Of a DNA stretch of 35,609 nucleotides, positions 32,302 to 35,609 are shown in pieces. Position numbers and translations under genes: made by a program. The notes under the pieces are model-generated. The model saw only the letters and a list, made by a program, of their open reading frames with translations, was not told the DNA's origin and ran no database searches. How positions within the stretch are numbered: position 1 is the first letter of the stretch; every line of letters begins with the position of its first letter. The stretch spans positions 1-35,609 of the forward strand of contig JAEWRL010000056.1 of assembly GCA_023398955.1 (NCBI GenBank), written 5' to 3'. The DNA is from Pseudomonadota bacterium. Lineage in GTDB: Bacteria > Myxococcota_A > Polyangia > Polyangiales > Polyangiaceae.

Positions 32302-32880
32302 ATGATGCCGCGTAACGCTCTCATTGCTGAGCTGGTCCAGCTGCTCCCGATCGTCAGCTTCGCGCTGCCCTTCATCGTGCATGGCGAGGTCGAGCTCGAG
32401 CGAGCGGGGGATGCCTTCGCGCTGGCGGCCGCTCTCACCGTGCCAGTCATCGTGATCGTGCTCGCCCTGCATCGGCTCCTCAATCCGATCCTTGTCGGGG
32501 TAGCCGTTTGGCTCTGGGCCGGGGCCCTCGCCTTCCACATCCCGATTCCAGCGTTGGTCCGATTCGTGGTCGCGACCCAAAGCTTCGGGTTGTTCTTGGC
32601 CGTTTTCGCTGTCGGGCTCCTCACCACGCTGGCGGCGCCGCATGGGTTCGTGGGGTCTGGTAGTGGCAATGAGGCGCGGGTGCGGCGCGCCTCCTGGCTG
32701 CTGCTCGCCCTCACTGCTATCGCGATGGGCTGGGCGTGGTGGTTCCGCCATGACATCAGGTTGGGCGGAGGCGCTCCGTTCATCGCCTTGAATGTGGCGC
32801 GGCGCGCGCTGGCCCGTCGGGCTTCGAAGCCCGCAGAGCCCGGACGGGACGAGGCCATTGCAGAACAGGGTTCACCATAA
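32302..32880 (+). CDS. Small multi-spanning membrane protein, unknown
   Basis: Not recognised. From ATG 32302 the protein has 192 residues and about five hydrophobic helices (LLPIVSFALPFIVHG; FALAAALTVPVIVIVLAL; PILVGVAVWLWAGALAFHI; FVVATQSFGLFLAVFAVGLLTTLA; WLLLALTAIAMGWAWWF) followed by a basic, charged tail. The general plan recalls SepA/YciB-like inner-membrane proteins, but I would not assign it. AGGAG lies 13 bases upstream, rather far. A tandem ATG follows at 32305. Its end overlaps the convergent HAD-UbiA gene by 9 bases. Confidence 0.7.
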   Translation: MMPRNALIAELVQLLPIVSFALPFIVHGEVELERAGDAFALAAALTVPVIVIVLALHRLLNPILVGVAVWLWAGALAFHIPIPALVRFVVATQSFGLFLAVFAVGLLTTLAAPHGFVGSGSGNEARVRRASWLLLALTAIAMGWAWWFRHDIRLGGGAPFIALNVARRALARRASKPAEPGRDEAIAEQGSP

Positions 32881-34350
32881 CGGTGCCGCGAGAACAATCA
32901 TCACGGCGACGGAGAGCCCCACGGCAAGGCTCACCTTGTCTGTCAGTGCGAAGACGACCGGGTCGTCATGGACTTCTCCACGCTTGGCCAAGAACCACAA
33001 GCGTGTGATCCAGAACAGCAGGAGGGGGCAGGCGAGCCAAAGCAGCCAGCGGCTACCGTAGAAACTCGGCAAGCCGTCGTGGATGTAGAGCGCGAACACG
33101 AGCACGGCGAGGTACCCGCTCGTAGCGCCGAAGCTTTCGAGCAGGCTGATGTCCCCCACGTGATAGCTGCGGCCCTTTGCCCGTACCTTGCCTTCCGCCT
33201 CCAAGCGGGTCATCTCCATGTGCCGCTTGGCGAACGCGAGGGACGTGAAGAGAAAGATGGAGAACGCGAGCAGCCATTCGGATACCGCCGTTGCGGTGGC
33301 AACCGCACCAGCAAAGATACGCAGCGTGTAGAGCCCTGCCAGGACGATGACATCCACGAGGAGCAGGCGCTTCAGAATGATGGAATAGGCGCTCGTCACG
33401 ATCATGTAGAGCCCCAGAAGCGCTACGTATCCCCAGTTCAGGAGCAAGCTCGCTCCGCCAAAGCCAAGCAGAAGCAGGGCGCCTGCAAGGGGGGGAGCCC
33501 AGAGGAGCGGCAGCGCGCCCGAGGCGAAAGGGCGCTTGCGCTTCCGTGGATGGCAGCGGTCTGCCTCGACGTCCAGCAAATCGTTGATGACGTACACCGC
33601 TGACGCGCAGAGCGAGAACGCCGCGAAGGCCAAAGCGGCAGTGATCGTCTTGTCCAGGTCTTGGTATTCGCGTGCGAGGAAGAGCGGCACGAAGAGCAAC
33701 GTGTTCTTCACCCACTGGTGAGGCCGCACCGCCTTGAGCACCGCCGTGACCCTGCTCGGACGCCTGCCGAACACCCGCGTCGGCTCCCGCGTGCTGCGGA
33801 CCCGAGCCAGCGTTCGTGAGGAAGGAGCGACGACGTCGACCTCGTGCGCTTGCTTCCAGATCGGCAGGTCCGCGCCGGAGTCTCCGACATAGCCCCATCG
33901 CGCGATGCCATGGCTGCGGCAGTACGCTTCAATGGCCTCGAGCTTGCGGCGCCCCTTGAGATTGCAGGTTTTCTCGGTGCACAGGATCTCGTCGAAGAGC
34001 CCGAGGTGGCGCGCCACTCCCTCTGCCCAGCGCCGCGGGCTGGCCGTGGCCAGGATGAGCCGCGCACCCTGGGCCTTGCGCTCCCGCAGGTATGCCAGGA
34101 CCTCGTCTCGGTACGGCAGCAGAGACGGATCGGGAGCGTGGCGTGCGGCCACCCTCTCCTTGAAGGCGACCTTGCCTCGCAGCAGCCACAAGGGGTCGAG
34201 AAACAGGGCCGTGGGCTCGTGCCTCAACGCGCTGAAGTACGCTTCCCAGAGCAGGTCGGTGGCTACCAGCGTTCCGTCCATGTCCACGAAGAGCGCGGCA
34301 CGCCTCTCTGCGCCTGTCTGTTCTGAATCGTCTGCGGGCTGCCCAACCAT
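32872..34350 (-). CDS. HAD phosphatase-UbiA prenyltransferase fusion (decaprenyl-phosphate phosphoribosyltransferase-like)
   Basis: A 492-residue protein with two parts. The N-terminal HAD hydrolase has FVDMDGTLVATD (21-32), LATASPRRWAE and GDSGADLP (156-163), with all nucleophile and Mg-binding positions kept. The C-terminal UbiA membrane domain begins near residue 200 with KAVRPHQWVKN, carries the prenyl-diphosphate motif NDLLDVEADRCHPRKRKRP (256-274) and spans the membrane several times. UbiA proteins with this motif transfer phosphoribose from PRPP to a polyprenyl phosphate (step 1 of DPR synthesis in mycobacteria); the attached HAD domain could remove the 5-phosphate, the next step. That coupling is inference. 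No partner epimerase gene (DprE type) is in the window. Confidence 0.88.
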   Translation of the reverse strand: MVGQPADDSEQTGAERRAALFVDMDGTLVATDLLWEAYFSALRHEPTALFLDPLWLLRGKVAFKERVAARHAPDPSLLPYRDEVLAYLRERKAQGARLILATASPRRWAEGVARHLGLFDEILCTEKTCNLKGRRKLEAIEAYCRSHGIARWGYVGDSGADLPIWKQAHEVDVVAPSSRTLARVRSTREPTRVFGRRPSRVTAVLKAVRPHQWVKNTLLFVPLFLAREYQDLDKTITAALAFAAFSLCASAVYVINDLLDVEADRCHPRKRKRPFASGALPLLWAPPLAGALLLLGFGGASLLLNWGYVALLGLYMIVTSAYSIILKRLLLVDVIVLAGLYTLRIFAGAVATATAVSEWLLAFSIFLFTSLAFAKRHMEMTRLEAEGKVRAKGRSYHVGDISLLESFGATSGYLAVLVFALYIHDGLPSFYGSRWLLWLACPLLLFWITRLWFLAKRGEVHDDPVVFALTDKVSLAVGLSVAVMIVLAAPLW

Positions 34351-34478
34351 CGTCAGCCTTTCTACTACGACAGTCTCCGAGCGGCGTCGGTTTCGTCGGC
34401 GATTGGTCGCCGGGTCGGGGTGAAGGATGCAATGTTCTTGGCTCTCGATCAGCGAGTTTGCGACGATCCCACATCACC

Positions 34479-35366
34479 ATGACGAACATGAACGATTTGA
34501 AGGTGCTCGACGAATCAACTGAACCAGTGACCAGGGCGCGTTCGCTGCCTTGGGCGCTCCTCGGCGCCGTCGCGTTCGGGGTGGGCTACGCAAGCTGGTC
34601 GCTCGCCGCGAGTGGTGATGCCCCGGCGACCGAGCCGGCAGAGCCCTCGACGGCTCCCGCCAGGATAGCGTCCGAGATGGCCCCACAGGAACCTCGCGAG
34701 CTCCAGGGCACCGCGGGAGGGGTCGATGATGCTCCCCTTGCCGTCGTGAAGCTGGGAGCTGCGGGCGAGGTCGTCGAGACGGATGAACCGGTGCCCGCCG
34801 AAGGCTCTACTGATGTTGAGGCCGGCCGGGGGAATGACCCAGGCGACGAGGCTGCTGAATATGCCACTGATGGTTCCTTCTACGTGCAGGTCGCGTCCTA
34901 TCGTGAGAAGGCGACTGCCGAGCGCGACGCCGAGGAACTCTCGCGGCAGGGTCTGCCCGCCCATGCCTTTGCCTACGGAGGCCCCAGCGCCGGCTGGTGG
35001 CACGCGGTGCGGCTTGGTCCCTTCCCCACACGTGCTGCTGCCGAAGCGAGCCGCTTCGAGATGAACCGGGGGGAACGGCGCGAAGCTTACGTGCTGCCCC
35101 GCTCCAACGGCAAGTACCACGTTCAGGTGGCCTCCTTCGCCACCGCGGAGAAGGCAGAGGCGCTCGCCAAGCGCTACGCCGCCGAGGGGCATTCGACGAA
35201 GATAAGTCGGGTACGAATGGGGAGTCAGCGTTGGTACTGCGTTCGCATTGGCCCGTTTGACACCCGCGAAGAGGCCATTGGGTATCAGGCGCTGGTCACG
35301 GACGCTCCTGGCGCGAAGAGTGAGGTCATTCCGTTTCCGCCCGCACCGCAGCCCCTGAGCCAGTAG
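34479..35366 (+). CDS. Membrane protein with two SPOR domains
   Basis: A 295-residue bitopic protein with a short cytoplasmic start, one transmembrane helix (about 22-43, LPWALLGAVAFGVGYASW), an acidic Pro/Ala/Glu-rich linker and two SPOR domains at the C-terminus (about 132-200 and 210-285). Both SPOR domains show the opening FYVQVASYREKATAERDAEEL / YHVQVASFATAEKAEALAKRY and the closing WWHAVRLGPF / WYCVRIGPFDTREEA. SPOR domains bind denuded peptidoglycan at division sites, so a cell-division or wall role is likely. I chose ATG 34479; no strong ribosome binding site is visible, and MNDLK at 34488 is an alternative. Confidence 0.85.
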   Translation: MTNMNDLKVLDESTEPVTRARSLPWALLGAVAFGVGYASWSLAASGDAPATEPAEPSTAPARIASEMAPQEPRELQGTAGGVDDAPLAVVKLGAAGEVVETDEPVPAEGSTDVEAGRGNDPGDEAAEYATDGSFYVQVASYREKATAERDAEELSRQGLPAHAFAYGGPSAGWWHAVRLGPFPTRAAAEASRFEMNRGERREAYVLPRSNGKYHVQVASFATAEKAEALAKRYAAEGHSTKISRVRMGSQRWYCVRIGPFDTREEAIGYQALVTDAPGAKSEVIPFPPAPQPLSQ

Positions 35367-35465
35367 GGCCAACCAAGGTGGGGAGTGCTCCCTTTCTCGT
35401 CGCGGTTCCGGCTCCGCTGGGTCGGCGGCGACTAGGGCATGTCCCTGAATGCGGTTGGCTCTTCC

Positions 35466-35489
35466 GTAAACGTGCCCGTAAACGTGCCC
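35466..35489. repeat. Two tandem copies of a 12-base unit
   Basis: GTAAACGTGCCC occurs twice in direct tandem (35466-35477 and 35478-35489), 45 bases before the four-helix-bundle gene. A third partial copy may start at 35490. Role unknown. Confidence 0.75.
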
Positions 35490-35533
35490 GAAAAAGTTAG
35501 CAACGCGGGGCCAGCGCTGGCCGATAGCTGAGC

Positions 35534-35609
35534 ATGGAACTGGATCATGAAAAGCTCGACGTTTACCAACTTTCTCTCGATTTCGTCGTTCTGGCCAATG
35601 ACGTCGTCG
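35534..35609 (+). CDS. Four-helix-bundle (S23/IVP-like) protein, 5' end only
   Basis: The window ends 25 codons into this gene. The start MELDHEKLDVYQLSLDF matches the usual opening of the small four-helix-bundle family (about 115-130 residues) first seen encoded in 23S rRNA intervening sequences, where L-x-VYQ-LSLDF is typical. The biochemical role of the family is unclear. Start ATG 35534; only a weak ribosome binding site (CTGAG) lies before it. Confidence 0.7.
   Translation, partial: MELDHEKLDVYQLSLDFVVLANDVV

Noticed and set aside
32226..32897. Minus-strand open frame opposite the small membrane protein
   Set aside because: The plus-strand product has coherent transmembrane helices, while the minus-strand product is Arg/Ser/Ala-rich without pattern and would overlap the HAD-UbiA gene.

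Overview
The window looks like chromosomal DNA of a high-GC delta-proteobacterial lineage, most likely Myxococcota of the Polyangia type. The reasons are strong GC bias at third codon positions, many lipoproteins with long Gly/Ser/Thr-rich linkers after the lipobox, a TonB-like C-terminal domain protein of the kind common in myxobacteria, an FGE-type protein, a DUF4380-like protein and GTG/TTG starts. No rRNA or tRNA gene was seen. The taxonomic call is inference from gene style only.

Region 1 (1-3550) holds decayed mobile DNA. It contains a broken group II intron reverse transcriptase with part of its intron RNA, a frameshifted tyrosine recombinase, a truncated IS91-family HUH transposase, and an array of short GGGTCACCC palindromes spaced almost exactly 42 bp apart that includes two copies of a 168-bp unit.

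Region 2 (3553-22019) is the main interest: a sulfation and lipid-export locus. On the minus strand, a DUF1302-like outer-membrane protein, an RND/MMPL-type exporter and a PAPS-dependent sulfotransferase form a tight operon. Upstream lie a lipoprotein, an arylsulfotransferase (ASST)-family lipoprotein and another lipoprotein. On the plus strand follow a divergent ASST-like protein coupled to a FadL-family porin, a LolA-like periplasmic carrier, cysD and a cysN-cysC fusion. Facing them is cysQ, which removes the PAP by-product. PAPS is thus made (CysD, CysNC), used (sulfotransferase) and its waste product cleared (CysQ) next to an RND + LolA-like + beta-barrel set of the type that moves lipids across the envelope. 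No PAPS reductase or sulfite reductase gene is present, which favours sulfation over cysteine synthesis. The substrate cannot be read from the sequence; a sulfated lipid or small hydrophobic molecule is the working hypothesis.

Region 3 (22199-28811) has a TonB-like membrane protein, a three-gene minus-strand group (FG-GAP-like protein, Tat-exported peptide-binding-like protein, small hypothetical), a DUF4380-like protein and an FGE-fold lipoprotein-size membrane protein.

Region 4 (28927-31994) repeats a cassette from region 2: a second ASST-family lipoprotein followed by a second copy of the same unnamed lipoprotein family, in the same order and strand. The duplicated pair is the strongest sign that the lipoprotein is a functional partner of this ASST subgroup.

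Region 5 (32302-35609) has a small membrane protein, a HAD-UbiA fusion resembling decaprenyl-phosphate phosphoribosyltransferase, a two-SPOR-domain protein, and the first 25 codons of a four-helix-bundle (S23/IVP-like) protein cut by the window end.
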